This document shows positions 16,503 through 25,286 of a stretch of DNA of 64,000 bases, in pieces. Origin of the DNA: Clostridia bacterium (GTDB taxonomy: Bacteria; Bacillota; Clostridia; Oscillospirales; CAG-272). The stretch covers positions 1 to 64,000 of the forward strand of contig JAGBCV010000027.1 in NCBI GenBank assembly GCA_017937845.1. Direction: 5' to 3'. The number at the start of each line of letters is the position of its first letter. Position 1 is the first letter of the stretch. Below the pieces are notes generated by a model, which searched no databases, was not told the origin of the DNA, and saw only the letters and a list, made by a program, of their open reading frames with translations. The position numbers and the translations under genes are program-made.

Positions 16503-17309
16503 TTATTCGTTTTTCACAAAATAGTGACGCGCAAGCCATTCGGAAAGCCCGTCAAGCCCGGGGTATACGATTCGTTCGTTGATGTTCATCTGGTCAAGCA
16601 TATCGCGGATACGCCAACGCAGTTCTTTTTTGATAACATAACGCACACTATGCTCCGTATTTTCATTCAAAAATTCCTCAATGTTTTGCATACCGCTGGG
16701 AATGATGGAAAAATAGGAATATTGATTGATGATTCTGGGGTCGATGGAGGGAGGCTCGATGATGACCATCGCGGAATTTTTCATATCCGCATCGTAATCC
16801 TCAAGGCTATCCGCGACCTTATCCAAAATCTCCACCGTGAAAATACGCGCGTTTTCCTCGTGTAAGACATCGCGGTATTCCTGCGGTAAAAGCTTATGAA
16901 TCTCCTCGATATCGATTTTCCAAACCACGCAATCGTGCTTATCCATCTTATCCAGATTGTTTTCCGTCGTGGCAAAATGGAGCGCTGTCAAAGGCGAATA
17001 CGACCAGTCCAAAAGGCGAGTCGGCAAGCCGTGATGCTGACCGAGCATCATCTGCTTCCAAACGGAATGGGTCAAGGTCGGGTCCTCCGTCATGGCGTAT
17101 TTCGTAAAATTTCGCAAAGTCGAGGATTCCAGCTTGCCCGATAAATGCTTGCAATTTCGTTGCAAGCTCGTTTGCAGGTCATAGGACGACTTGGCAAGTC
17201 CGCGATAAATAAACGAGCTTCTGTGGCGTTTCTCGTTTGCATTGTACGTTTGCTCGCATACGATCTCCATCACCTGCTCCAAGGTCGAAAGTTCTATCGT
17301 TTGATACAT
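16503..17309 (-). CDS. FRG domain-containing protein
   Basis: The 268-residue soluble protein carries the FRG domain. FIYRG at residues 33-37 and GLPTRLLDWSYSPLTALHFA at about 94-113 are its two diagnostic blocks; the second is strongly conserved in the family. The biochemical function of FRG proteins is not established; they are often found in accessory and defence-like regions. No partner gene is adjacent here. The ATG at 17309 has GAGG about nine bases upstream; a GTG 15 bases earlier is possible. Its leader contains a small hairpin with a T-run (17328-17350), which could attenuate expression. Confidence 0.85.
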   Translation of the reverse strand: MYQTIELSTLEQVMEIVCEQTYNANEKRHRSSFIYRGLAKSSYDLQTSLQRNCKHLSGKLESSTLRNFTKYAMTEDPTLTHSVWKQMMLGQHHGLPTRLLDWSYSPLTALHFATTENNLDKMDKHDCVVWKIDIEEIHKLLPQEYRDVLHEENARIFTVEILDKVADSLEDYDADMKNSAMVIIEPPSIDPRIINQYSYFSIIPSGMQNIEEFLNENTEHSVRYVIKKELRWRIRDMLDQMNINERIVYPGLDGLSEWLARHYFVKNE

Positions 17310-17350
17310 ATTCTCATTCCTCACAAAAAAGCAAATCCGTATTTGCTTTT

Positions 17351-17379
17351 ATTATACCACAGATCCCCCAAAAACACAA
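17351..17379 (-). promoter_or_regulatory. promoter of the FRG gene
   Basis: Reading leftward: TTGTGT, a 17-base spacer and TATAAT. Confidence 0.5.
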
Positions 17380-17381
17380 GC

Positions 17382-17410
17382 GCGGAATACAGTTTTTGAC
17401 CGTATTCCGC
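17382..17410. terminator. terminator downstream of the leftward addA cluster
   Basis: GCGGAATAC pairs with GTATTCCGC around an 11-base loop, with a T-run to the right and a T-rich tract in the leftward direction. Confidence 0.65.
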
Positions 17411-17504
17411 TTTTTGTTTTAAGCCGTATCAAAGGGATAGGAGCACCCACGTACGGTTTCTTTTGCGAGCTTTTCTTTTTCTAAAGAAAAGCGAAAAAGT
17501 AAAA

Positions 17505-17594
17505 TCAGCCGCAGCAGAAAATCAAAAGAACCGCAATGATCAGGATCCAAATGCAGTTGTTATCAAAAAGATTGCAAAGGCAGTTGTTATTCAT
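17505..17594 (-). CDS. 29-residue hydrophobic Cys-rich peptide
   Basis: An ATG at 17594, seven bases after GGGAGG, opens a 29-codon frame ending at TGA. The peptide begins MNNNCLCNLFDNNC, continues with a purely hydrophobic helix of about 11 residues and ends CCG. This layout (Asn/Cys-rich head, one short hydrophobic helix, Cys-Cys-Gly tail) recalls the tiny peptides annotated in clostridia as high-cysteine HCB-type or YjcZ-like proteins, some of them spore-associated. It follows the leftward membrane protein gene by 125 bases and has a stable hairpin (17609-17624) just upstream of its ribosome binding site. Confidence 0.65.
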   Translation of the reverse strand: MNNNCLCNLFDNNCIWILIIAVLLIFCCG

Positions 17595-17719
17595 AAATAT
17601 CCTCCCTTCGCCGAACAGTCGGCGATTCTTGCTATGAAAATAGATTTGATAATGAAGAAGCGATTGCTTTTTCCCTATCTGTTAACATAGTATGAGAGAG
17701 GAATCGATTTGCCACAGGT

Positions 17720-18259
17720 TTATTTCTTGAACTGCAATTTGTTTTTGATGGAAGCGATATCACGCTTCTTACCGATGGTGGAAGCGCCGATGGCAAAGCC
17801 GATGATGAAGACCAAAATGCTATAAACGAAGTTGATATAGACCTCGAAAAGCGAGAGCGGAATAATAGCGTAAAGGAGTGTGCCGAGGATACCGAAGAAG
17901 CCCGTACCAAGACCGCCGATGAGGACCGCAAGGTCTTCAAGCTCTGTCGATTCATTGACCTGCGCGATAAGATACAAAACGGTATAGATCACGGTCGTGA
18001 TGGTCGGAAGAATATGAGCAATGATGGCAGAGGGGAGAAGAAGATTTCTCGTTCTTGCGAAAAGTGCGCCGATATATCCCCAAGCCGCCGTCACCGCGAT
18101 AAAGCCGATGATGGCAAGAGCGCCAAAGCCGAAATCTTCCGTTGTCGAAGTGCCCATCACAAGAAGATAGAGCGCTGTCGAAAGGATCGGGAAAAGCGCA
18201 CAGAGATAAACAGGCTTAAAAATTTGCTTTTTTGTAGATGTTGTGTTGTCTTTTTTCAT
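17720..18259 (-). CDS. integral membrane protein, unknown (179 aa)
   Basis: The protein has about five hydrophobic helices, a short basic N-terminus and a lysine-rich C-terminal tail (KKRDIASIKNKLQFKK). Many small residues and a GGLGTGFFGILGTLLYA segment suggest tightly packed helices. No family is recognised. It starts 14 bases after the AddA stop, so it is probably cotranscribed with it, although a direct functional link to recombination is doubtful. The ATG at 18259 has only a weak purine-rich site (GCGAGAA), suggesting coupling to the upstream gene. Confidence 0.65.
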   Translation of the reverse strand: MKKDNTTSTKKQIFKPVYLCALFPILSTALYLLVMGTSTTEDFGFGALAIIGFIAVTAAWGYIGALFARTRNLLLPSAIIAHILPTITTVIYTVLYLIAQVNESTELEDLAVLIGGLGTGFFGILGTLLYAIIPLSLFEVYINFVYSILVFIIGFAIGASTIGKKRDIASIKNKLQFKK

Positions 18260-18273
18260 TGTATTTCTCGCTT

Positions 18274-21200
18274 TCAAATATTATTTTTTACTTCATATAT
18301 CTCCACCGTATCATCCAGCGCAAAGGAATAGATATAGGTATGCGCGGGACGTACCCCAAACAAGACCTCGCAGGCATATATATAATACCCAAGCTGACGG
18401 CAATGGCGCGCGCGAAGCGTTTTTTCCACAAACGCTCTCGGCGCTTTCGGCGAAAACCAGTCTGTTTTATAGTCCACAAGGATAAGCTCGCCCTTTTCAT
18501 CGAAGAACGCGCAGTCGATAACGCCCTGCACGAGAAGCGTTTCGTCCCGCAAAAGTTCCTTATCTCTCTCGGTAAACAGGGACGCCGGGTAACGGATCAT
18601 GAAGCGTTTTTCGCGGAAAATGCGCTTCGAGGAAAGCATTTTTTTCGCAAGTCCGCTCTCAAAGAAGCGTCTGAGCTTGCCCTTGTCCATCTTTTCAACG
18701 TCGGAGGGAAACAAAAATCTGTCGTCCGCAAGCCGCTTCAGCTCGTCATCGATGCCCTTTTCCATTACGTTTTCAAAATCGCAGAACTGCATAAAGGTGT
18801 GCATCGCCGTTCCGCGTTCCGCCGCCGTGATCTCCTCGTCCGGCTCCTGCATCAGAAAATGCGGCATGGGAATGGCTTTCGGAAGCTCGACCTCCTCCTC
18901 CAAAACGCCGTCGCCCGATTCGTCAAGCACCGTCGGATTCAGCTTCGACACCGAGAGCTTGGAGGGTATCCCCACCAAATGCTTATAGGGGTATTCATAA
19001 TCCAGCCGCTCCCGAACGAGCGTTTTTGCCTCGTAATAGGTCATGTCGTCTGCTTCTTGTGTCAAGTCATGCGCCGTTTCCTCGGTAAGAAGCGTTTCTT
19101 CCCTTTTGCCGTTTTGGATCGTCAGCGTATAACCGCCGTTTCCCGCAAGAGAGGTGAGAATAAGCTCCAAAAAATTCGGCGCTTTGCGGAGTGAATACGC
19201 GGAAAAATATGCGTTCTTCATGCGATATTCGGAAAACTCAGAGGTATCGTATTTTCCCTCGTCGATCGCCTTTTGCGGAACAGACGCCGTGATATAGAGC
19301 TTTTCCTTCGGTCGTGTCAAGGCAACATACAGAATACGCAATTCCTCGTCTATCGATTCCTTTTTGCGGTCGAGAATCGCCGCCGCGCGGAGAGGGCTAT
19401 CCAAACGGAAAAGTCCATCGCCCATCGGAAGCTTGACAGAAATACCAAGATTCGTATTGAGAATCGTTTTTTCTCGAATTTCGGGTAGATTGAAGCGCTT
19501 CGCCATCTCCGAAACAAAACAGATGGGAAATTCCAAGCCTTTGGATTTATGAATGGTCATGATGTTCACGACTTCACCGGGAGAGGCAAACTGCGAAATA
19601 TCCATCTTCGTATCGTTTTCCAAGATCTCATTGATGAACGAAATAAAGCCCGAAAGCCCCTTGAAGCCACCCCGCTCAAAGCTTCTCGCGTAATCGTAAA
19701 GCGTGATGAGATTGGATTTCGCCTGCTCAATTTCATAGATGGGTCGTTCCTCATCCGCGGAAAGGATGGAGAATATCCCCGTATCGCCGTAGATCTGCCA
19801 AATCAGCTCGTCGCAAGGCATTTGTGACGCCATCGCGGCGTATTTTGCAAGGTCTGAAAGGAATTTTCCCCCCTTGGCAAAGCCCGTTTCCTCCGTAAAT
19901 TTGCGGAGCGCATCCATGAGAAGCCCCTCGCCCGTATGCTTGCGAATGAAGATAAGCTCGTCAAGCGTTACCCCGTAAAGCGGACTTTTGAGCGCCGCCG
20001 CAAGCGGTACGTCACGAAAAGGATTGTCGATGGCGCTGAGAAGCGAAAGCATGAGAAGCACCTCGGGGCTTTCAAAAAACGAGAGCGCCGCCGCATTTCG
20101 GCATGGTATCCCATGCCTTTTGAGCGCATCCTCATACGCCGCCGAGGACGTGGACGTACTGCGAAGCAGGATCACGATATCCGACGGTCTGACGGGCGTG
20201 CCGTCCGCCTTTTTACCGTCCTTCAGAAGCCTTGCGATCTCGGAAGCTACAAATTCCGCTTCATGAAGCGTATCTTCCTCCTCGTCCTCCGCGCTGAGCT
20301 TGGGAATCAGATGCACCTCGGGGAACGCGGCGTGCTTACCGCTTCCGCAGTTGAGGCGTTCATCCTCTCCGTATCTCGGCGCGGAAGCGTTCATCAGCTT
20401 TTCAAAAATCACGTTACAAAAGGAAAGAATCTCTGCCGAAGAACGGAAGTTTTCGGAAAGATAGATCTTCACAGCAGGGCTTTCTTCCTCGCTCGTGTAT
20501 TTCGGGCGGCTATCGAGAAGCGCCGAGAAAATCGTCGGCTCCGCCCCACGGAACGCATAAATACTCTGCTTGATATCGCCTACGTTGAAGCGATTGTTTT
20601 CCTTGGAAACGAGCGTGAATATCTTATCTTGAATCTCGTTCGTATCCTGATATTCGTCGATATAAATTTCATCGTAAGCTTCCTGCATGGAGCGCGCAAG
20701 CTCGGTCGGCGCATCGTGTTCTCTGTCCCACAAAAGCGCCAGCGCCAAGCGCTCCATATCCGCAAAGGTGATCATTCTGCGACGGCGTTTTTCTTCCTTG
20801 AACCGCCGCTCAAAGGTATTCATAAAAATCGAAAGCGACTCCAAAGTCTTCGCCGTACCAAGAAGCGCCGCTTTCAGATCCTCTTCTCGATAAGAATAAT
20901 ACTCTTCCCCGATCTTTTTGAGTTCTTTGTTAAAATCTGAGCGAGATTCCTTATAAAAATTCATCTTGCCATCGCCCGCGACACCGCGCACAACGGGAAG
21001 CCTTGCGCTCTTATGATTTCCGAGAAGACGCGACAGCTCCGCATAAGGCTCACCTTTTTCCGCATCGCGGAGAAGCGTTTCTATCTCGTCAAATTCATCG
21101 GCAAATACGCTTCTGTATTTGCCAAGCTCGTCGTGGTCGTCGATATGAGAGAGCGCGTCCTCGTAAATCTTTTCGTAATGCTTCAAAAAGTCGATGAGAT

Positions 21201-21879
21201 AAGCGCGGAGCGTTCTTTCCCAAACACTGCCGTCAAAGCCGTTCTCTGCGGCTTTTTTTGCGTCCTTTGCGTATTGCTTCGGCAGATTCAGAAACTCCAG
21301 CGTGGAGGAAAGCGCCTTATAAAGCCCGATGATCGTTTCCGCGAGCTTATCCGTCCTTGCGATATCGCCGAACGTATCCGCAAAATACGAAAAATCTTCT
21401 ATCTTTTCTTCATGCGGCAGAAGCTCATCCTCGAAATAATCGGAGATCAGATCTTCCGCAATATTTTTCATCATAAGTTCGATCTCCGCTTCGTTTGCCG
21501 CGGAAAAATCAGCCGGGATATCGAGCTTTTGAAAGTTCGTGCGAATAAGGTCCAGACAAAAGCTGTGGATCGTGCTGATATGCGCGGAGGAAACGAGCAG
21601 ACTTTGCGAGCGGATATGACGGCTCGCGGGATTTTTTGCAAGCTCATCGGCGAGCGCGTCAGAAATACGGGAAACAAGCTCCGATGCCGCCGCTTTTGTA
21701 AAGGTTACGACAAGGATACGGGAAATATCTCCGCTTGCATCCTCCGCGCAAACGCGCTCGATGATGCGCCTTGTCAAGACCGCCGTTTTACCCGAGCCTG
21801 CCGCCGCGGAAACCGCAATGGACTTTCCTCTCGCATAGATGGCGTCCGACTGCGCGGGCGTCCATTTGACAGAAGCCAT
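18274..21879 (-). CDS. addA: ATP-dependent helicase/nuclease subunit A
   Basis: The 1201-residue protein is a UvrD-type helicase with a C-terminal RecB-family nuclease. Walker A is SAAAGSGKT at residues 24-32. The helicase DEYQDT motif is near residue 395. The nuclease motif is VIDCAFFDEKGELILVDYKT near residue 1130, containing the catalytic Asp and D-x-K triad. AddA works with AddB to resect double-strand breaks and recognise Chi. The ATG follows AAGGAGGGGG. The usual upstream neighbour addB is absent: the gene before it encodes an ASKHA/[2Fe-2S] protein. Either addB is elsewhere or a different partner is used. Confidence 0.94.
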   Translation of the reverse strand: MASVKWTPAQSDAIYARGKSIAVSAAAGSGKTAVLTRRIIERVCAEDASGDISRILVVTFTKAAASELVSRISDALADELAKNPASRHIRSQSLLVSSAHISTIHSFCLDLIRTNFQKLDIPADFSAANEAEIELMMKNIAEDLISDYFEDELLPHEEKIEDFSYFADTFGDIARTDKLAETIIGLYKALSSTLEFLNLPKQYAKDAKKAAENGFDGSVWERTLRAYLIDFLKHYEKIYEDALSHIDDHDELGKYRSVFADEFDEIETLLRDAEKGEPYAELSRLLGNHKSARLPVVRGVAGDGKMNFYKESRSDFNKELKKIGEEYYSYREEDLKAALLGTAKTLESLSIFMNTFERRFKEEKRRRRMITFADMERLALALLWDREHDAPTELARSMQEAYDEIYIDEYQDTNEIQDKIFTLVSKENNRFNVGDIKQSIYAFRGAEPTIFSALLDSRPKYTSEEESPAVKIYLSENFRSSAEILSFCNVIFEKLMNASAPRYGEDERLNCGSGKHAAFPEVHLIPKLSAEDEEEDTLHEAEFVASEIARLLKDGKKADGTPVRPSDIVILLRSTSTSSAAYEDALKRHGIPCRNAAALSFFESPEVLLMLSLLSAIDNPFRDVPLAAALKSPLYGVTLDELIFIRKHTGEGLLMDALRKFTEETGFAKGGKFLSDLAKYAAMASQMPCDELIWQIYGDTGIFSILSADEERPIYEIEQAKSNLITLYDYARSFERGGFKGLSGFISFINEILENDTKMDISQFASPGEVVNIMTIHKSKGLEFPICFVSEMAKRFNLPEIREKTILNTNLGISVKLPMGDGLFRLDSPLRAAAILDRKKESIDEELRILYVALTRPKEKLYITASVPQKAIDEGKYDTSEFSEYRMKNAYFSAYSLRKAPNFLELILTSLAGNGGYTLTIQNGKREETLLTEETAHDLTQEADDMTYYEAKTLVRERLDYEYPYKHLVGIPSKLSVSKLNPTVLDESGDGVLEEEVELPKAIPMPHFLMQEPDEEITAAERGTAMHTFMQFCDFENVMEKGIDDELKRLADDRFLFPSDVEKMDKGKLRRFFESGLAKKMLSSKRIFREKRFMIRYPASLFTERDKELLRDETLLVQGVIDCAFFDEKGELILVDYKTDWFSPKAPRAFVEKTLRARHCRQLGYYIYACEVLFGVRPAHTYIYSFALDDTVEIYEVKNNI

Positions 21880-21890
21880 ATTCCCCCTCC

Positions 21891-23495
21891 TTATTCCTCA
21901 AACATCATTTCGTCGATATAAGTCTCCATGAAAAATGCATCACAGGAAAGCTCAACGTATTCCGATTTTCCGCAAATCGTTTTTGCAGACTCTCGCGGTT
22001 CTTTTCCGAGCAAGATCGCCACCGCGCCAGCGCCCGCCACGTTGCCGACGGATGTTATCTTTCCGTCAAGATCTCGCGGAACAAGTCCTATCCTGCAAGC
22101 GCTCTTCGCATGGATATGTGAGCCAAAGCCCCCCGCAAGCACGACCGCCGAAACGTCGGAAATCTCAAGATTCGCCTTATCGAGAAGCGTACGGATACCT
22201 GCCGCGATCGCCGCCTTGGCAAGCTGAATCTCGCGGATATCCTTGCCCGTTATATATATATGGTTGATCTTATCGAGCATGAAGACGGCATTGCCATCAT
22301 CGTCCTCGCTAAGATAGTCCGAAAATCCTTCGACCTCGTCTGCATCCATGATACAGCCCGTTTCGTCGAGAAGTCCCGTATCCAGCATCACGGCACACGC
22401 ATCGATGATGCCCGAGCCACAGATCCCACAGGGCGTTTTGCCGTCGACCGTTTCCCATAAAATCTTATCGCCGTCGAGATAGACCCTGCTGACAGCACCT
22501 GCGGTCCCCGCCATACCACATTCGATATGCGCACCCTCAAAGGCAGGCCCTGCCGCCGCCGAACAGAAATAAAGTCCTTGCTTTGTGGAAAGTCCAATTT
22601 CCCCATTCGTGCCGATGTCGATAAAAAGCACGTTGTCCGCTTCCCCATCAAGCCCCGTAGCGATCATGCCGCACGCGATATCACCGCCGACGTAAGAGGC
22701 AAAGCAAGGCGCAAAATAAATCCTCGCGCCCTTTGCCATCGGAAGTCCGATCTCCTCGGCATCGTAAGATGCCCCGAAAAGCGTCGGCGCGGTAAACGGC
22801 GCGTTTGCGATCGAGGAGGGGTCGATCCCCGCCGCGATATGCTCCATCACGGTATTTCCGCAAATGACCGCCGCACGGATATGAGAGGCATTGCCGCCGT
22901 TTTCCTCGGCAAGCGACTCATAAGCCTCGGAAATGGCAGATAAGACACGCTTTTTCTGCTCTGCGAGCGCGTCTTTGTTTTTCATGATCTTATCGATACG
23001 GGAAATCACGTCCGCGCCATAGGTGCTTTGGGGATTCAGAAAGCCGCGCGTTCCCAAAATCTTTCCCGTTTCCATATCGCAAAGATAGACCGCCACGGTC
23101 GTCGTCCCGATATCCACGGCAAGTCCGAAATTTTTCTCTCCCGATACCGGCTCCGCCATGGGAGAAAGCGTATAGGAGCGCGCTTGGAATTTCGTTTCTG
23201 CGGAAATCGAAGCGCTTGGCAAGATCACCTCAAAATCGCCCTCGATCTTGGTTTTGCAGACAAGACGAACGCCCGCCGAGATCTCATCGGGACGAAGAAA
23301 TCTTTCTTCCTCTGCCGTCATTTCGGAAAGCGCGCCGCGTGCCGTGACCTTGCATTTTCCGCAAGTGCCGTTTCCTCCGCAGGGAGAAGCCACGGCAAAG
23401 CCCTCTGCGCGGAAAACGGAAAGAAGCGTCTGACCGATATCAGCCATAACCATATGACTGCGCCCGTCCTTTTTTATGATGCCATGTACCATCAT
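21891..23495 (-). CDS. [2Fe-2S] ferredoxin-ASKHA protein (corrinoid activator-like)
   Basis: The 534-residue protein has an N-terminal plant-type [2Fe-2S] domain, with CGGNGTCGKC at about residues 39-48 and a fourth Cys in LVCKT near residue 79. It continues with an ASKHA/DUF4445 region (GLAVDIGTTTVAVYLCD near residue 124, then IDIGTNGEIGL and VLAGGFGSHI). This is the architecture of RACo, which reductively reactivates Co(II) corrinoid proteins using ATP. No corrinoid protein or methyltransferase is adjacent; a homocysteine methyltransferase is 30 kb away. It is the first gene of the leftward addA cluster, 11 bases before addA. Two tandem ATGs are possible starts. Confidence 0.88.
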   Translation of the reverse strand: MMVHGIIKKDGRSHMVMADIGQTLLSVFRAEGFAVASPCGGNGTCGKCKVTARGALSEMTAEEERFLRPDEISAGVRLVCKTKIEGDFEVILPSASISAETKFQARSYTLSPMAEPVSGEKNFGLAVDIGTTTVAVYLCDMETGKILGTRGFLNPQSTYGADVISRIDKIMKNKDALAEQKKRVLSAISEAYESLAEENGGNASHIRAAVICGNTVMEHIAAGIDPSSIANAPFTAPTLFGASYDAEEIGLPMAKGARIYFAPCFASYVGGDIACGMIATGLDGEADNVLFIDIGTNGEIGLSTKQGLYFCSAAAGPAFEGAHIECGMAGTAGAVSRVYLDGDKILWETVDGKTPCGICGSGIIDACAVMLDTGLLDETGCIMDADEVEGFSDYLSEDDDGNAVFMLDKINHIYITGKDIREIQLAKAAIAAGIRTLLDKANLEISDVSAVVLAGGFGSHIHAKSACRIGLVPRDLDGKITSVGNVAGAGAVAILLGKEPRESAKTICGKSEYVELSCDAFFMETYIDEMMFEE

Positions 23496-23517
23496 TTAGT
23501 CTCCTTTGCCGAAAAAC

Positions 23518-23543
23518 AAAAGGCGCGGAAAACCGCGCCTTTT
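23518..23543. terminator. terminator of fba
   Basis: AAAAGGCGCGG pairs with CCGCGCCTTTT around a four-base loop, with a T-run in the leftward direction. Confidence 0.85.
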
Positions 23544-23558
23544 CGTAATGTCTTAAAA

Positions 23559-24488
23559 TTATGCTTTGCCGTTGGAGCCAAGAACTGCGGTGAATTTATG
23601 CTTAACCATCTTCTTAACTTCTTCACGACCAACAGTAAGATAAGTTCTGGGGTCGAATACGTCGGGCTGAGCAGTCATAACACGGCGGATACCTGCGGTC
23701 ATAGCAAGACGGATGTCGGAGTCGATGTTGATCTTGCAGACAGCCATGGTAGCAGCCTTGCGGAGGAGTTCTTCCGGAACGCCCTTAGCACCGGAAAGGT
23801 TACCGCCGCATTCGTTGATCTCGGTTACGAGCTCCGGAATAACGGAGGAAGCACCGTGAAGAACGATCGGGAAGCCGGGGAGTCTGTGTGCGATATCATC
23901 GAGAATGTCGAAACGGAGTCTTGCTTCGCCCTTGAACTTGTATGCACCGTGGCTGGTACCGATCGCGATCGCAAGGGAGTCAACGCCGGTCTTGGTTACA
24001 AATTCTTCAACCTCGGAGGGGTTGGTGTACATAGCGTCGTCAGCGGAAACGCTAACGTCGTCTTCAACGCCTGCGAGCTTGCCGAGTTCGCCTTCTACAA
24101 CGACGCCGTGAGCGTGAGCGTAGTCAACGACCTTCTTTGTGAGCTCGATGTTTTCTTCAAAGGAATACTTGGAGCCGTCGATCATAACGGAGGAGAAACC
24201 GCCGTCGATGCAAGCCTTGCAGATCTCAAAGTCTGCGCCGTGGTCAAGGTGAAGAGCGAGGTCTACGCCTGTGTCTTCAACAGCAGCCTTAGCGAGAGCC
24301 ATGAGGTATGCGTGCTTCGCATACTTTCTTGCGCCTGCGGAAACCTGAAGAATAACGGGAGATTTTTCTTCAGCAGCAGCTTCTGTGATAGCCTGGATGA
24401 TTTCCATGTTGTTGATGTTGAAAGCGCCGATCGCATAGCCGCCTTCATAAGCTTTTTTGAACATTTCTGTTGTGGTTACAATAGCCAT
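23559..24488 (-). CDS. fba: class II fructose-1,6-bisphosphate aldolase
   Basis: The 309-residue zinc aldolase splits fructose-1,6-bisphosphate to dihydroxyacetone phosphate and glyceraldehyde-3-phosphate in glycolysis. Visible family features are GAFNINNMEIIQA near the N-terminus, LHLDHGADFEIC with the catalytic Asp and zinc His, VEGELGKLAG, IGTSHGAYK (zinc His) and LHGASSV (zinc His), then INIDSDIRLA for phosphate binding. The ATG at 24488 has GAGG eight bases upstream. It is flanked by its own promoter and terminator and is monocistronic. Codon use is strongly biased, as expected for a highly expressed gene. Confidence 0.95.
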   Translation of the reverse strand: MAIVTTTEMFKKAYEGGYAIGAFNINNMEIIQAITEAAAEEKSPVILQVSAGARKYAKHAYLMALAKAAVEDTGVDLALHLDHGADFEICKACIDGGFSSVMIDGSKYSFEENIELTKKVVDYAHAHGVVVEGELGKLAGVEDDVSVSADDAMYTNPSEVEEFVTKTGVDSLAIAIGTSHGAYKFKGEARLRFDILDDIAHRLPGFPIVLHGASSVIPELVTEINECGGNLSGAKGVPEELLRKAATMAVCKINIDSDIRLAMTAGIRRVMTAQPDVFDPRTYLTVGREEVKKMVKHKFTAVLGSNGKA

Positions 24489-24537
24489 TTTATTTTCCTC
24501 ATTTCTGCGGACATAGTCCGCGATATAACATGACTCT

Positions 24538-24566
24538 ATTTTACAACATCTTTTCCATTTTTGCAA
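24538..24566 (-). promoter_or_regulatory. promoter of fba
   Basis: Reading leftward: TTGCAA, a 17-base spacer and TAAAAT. The leader has a GCGGAC/GTCCGC hairpin (24507-24522). Confidence 0.6.
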
Positions 24567-24668
24567 CATATATTTTGAATATTTTTTTAAAATTTCAAAA
24601 AAAGCGCGTTATTTTTGAAAATTTTTTCCAAAAGAGCAAAAATTTTTTATAAAATTTTGAAATAACTC

Positions 24669-24697
24669 TTTACTTTTTGATTATACTATGGTAAAAT
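24669..24697 (+). promoter_or_regulatory. promoter of rpsO
   Basis: TTTACT, a 17-base spacer and TAAAAT. The region between the fba and rpsO promoters (24567-24668) is very AT-rich and contains no gene. Confidence 0.5.
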
Positions 24698-24703
24698 AGG
24701 TTT

Positions 24704-24805
24704 TGTGTGTAGCCGATTACTCGGAGTACGGATATAAGGCTCTCTTTGAGCGTTTCACCTGCCGTACCCTGTGTCCTCGGATTCCACGATATTATATTAT
24801 ATTTT
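24704..24805 (+). promoter_or_regulatory. structured rpsO leader RNA
   Basis: About 100 nt of GC-richer leader separate the promoter from rpsO. Several helices are possible: CCGA/TCGG, TACGG pairing across the element with CCGTA, and an internal GCTC/GAGC hairpin. Firmicutes rpsO leaders commonly bind S15 for autoregulation, so a ribosomal-protein leader is inferred. Confidence 0.55.
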
Positions 24806-24821
24806 TATGAGGTGAATTATC

Positions 24822-25088
24822 ATGATGCAGAAAGACGCAAAGCAGGCTATCATCGCCGCTAACCAGACACACGAAGGCGACACAGGTTCCCCCGAAGTAC
24901 AGATCGCTATTCTCTCCGCGAGAATCGCTGAACTCACCGAGCACCTTAAGACAAACCACAACGACAACCACAGCCGTCGCGGTATGTACAAGATGATCGG
25001 TAAGAGAAAAAATCTTCTCAACTACCTCCAGAAGAAGGACATCGAACGCTACCGCGCGATCGTTGAAAAGCTCGGTCTTCGTAAATAA
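24822..25088 (+). CDS. rpsO: 30S ribosomal protein S15
   Basis: The 88-residue protein matches S15 in length and motifs: [25 protein letters not shown], then DNHSRRG and KRKNLLNYL. It binds 16S rRNA in the small subunit. Two tandem ATGs are present; family length favours the second Met or an 88-residue form from the first. It is preceded by a structured leader and followed by a terminator and then pnp, the usual Firmicutes order. Confidence 0.97.
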   Translation: MMQKDAKQAIIAANQTHEGDTGSPEVQIAILSARIAELTEHLKTNHNDNHSRRGMYKMIGKRKNLLNYLQKKDIERYRAIVEKLGLRK

Positions 25089-25100
25089 TCACAGTATGCG

Positions 25101-25128
25101 AAAGGGACGGACATTTTTCGTCCCTTTT
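25101..25128 (+). terminator. terminator or attenuator between rpsO and pnp
   Basis: AAAGGGACG pairs with CGTCCCTTT, then a T-run. Partial read-through into pnp is likely. The 25129-25286 leader has further possible helices (AAATC/GATTT). Confidence 0.75.
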
Positions 25129-25286
25129 CCCATGATTATCTGAAACAAAACCATTCCTGCGTGAAGCATCGTCTTTGTATAGCAGTTAAATCTGCGGCGG
25201 AGATTCCGACTCGGATTTAAGTGCTAAACAATCTCGAATGTTTTCGCGTGAAACCCGTTAATGAAATTGAATAAAGGAGAATTAAA

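Noticed and set aside
17463..17690. A 75-codon plus-strand frame near 17.5 kb
   Set aside because: No ribosome site and low-complexity Lys/Ala content; the opposite strand has a short frame with a strong site and a recognisable peptide pattern.
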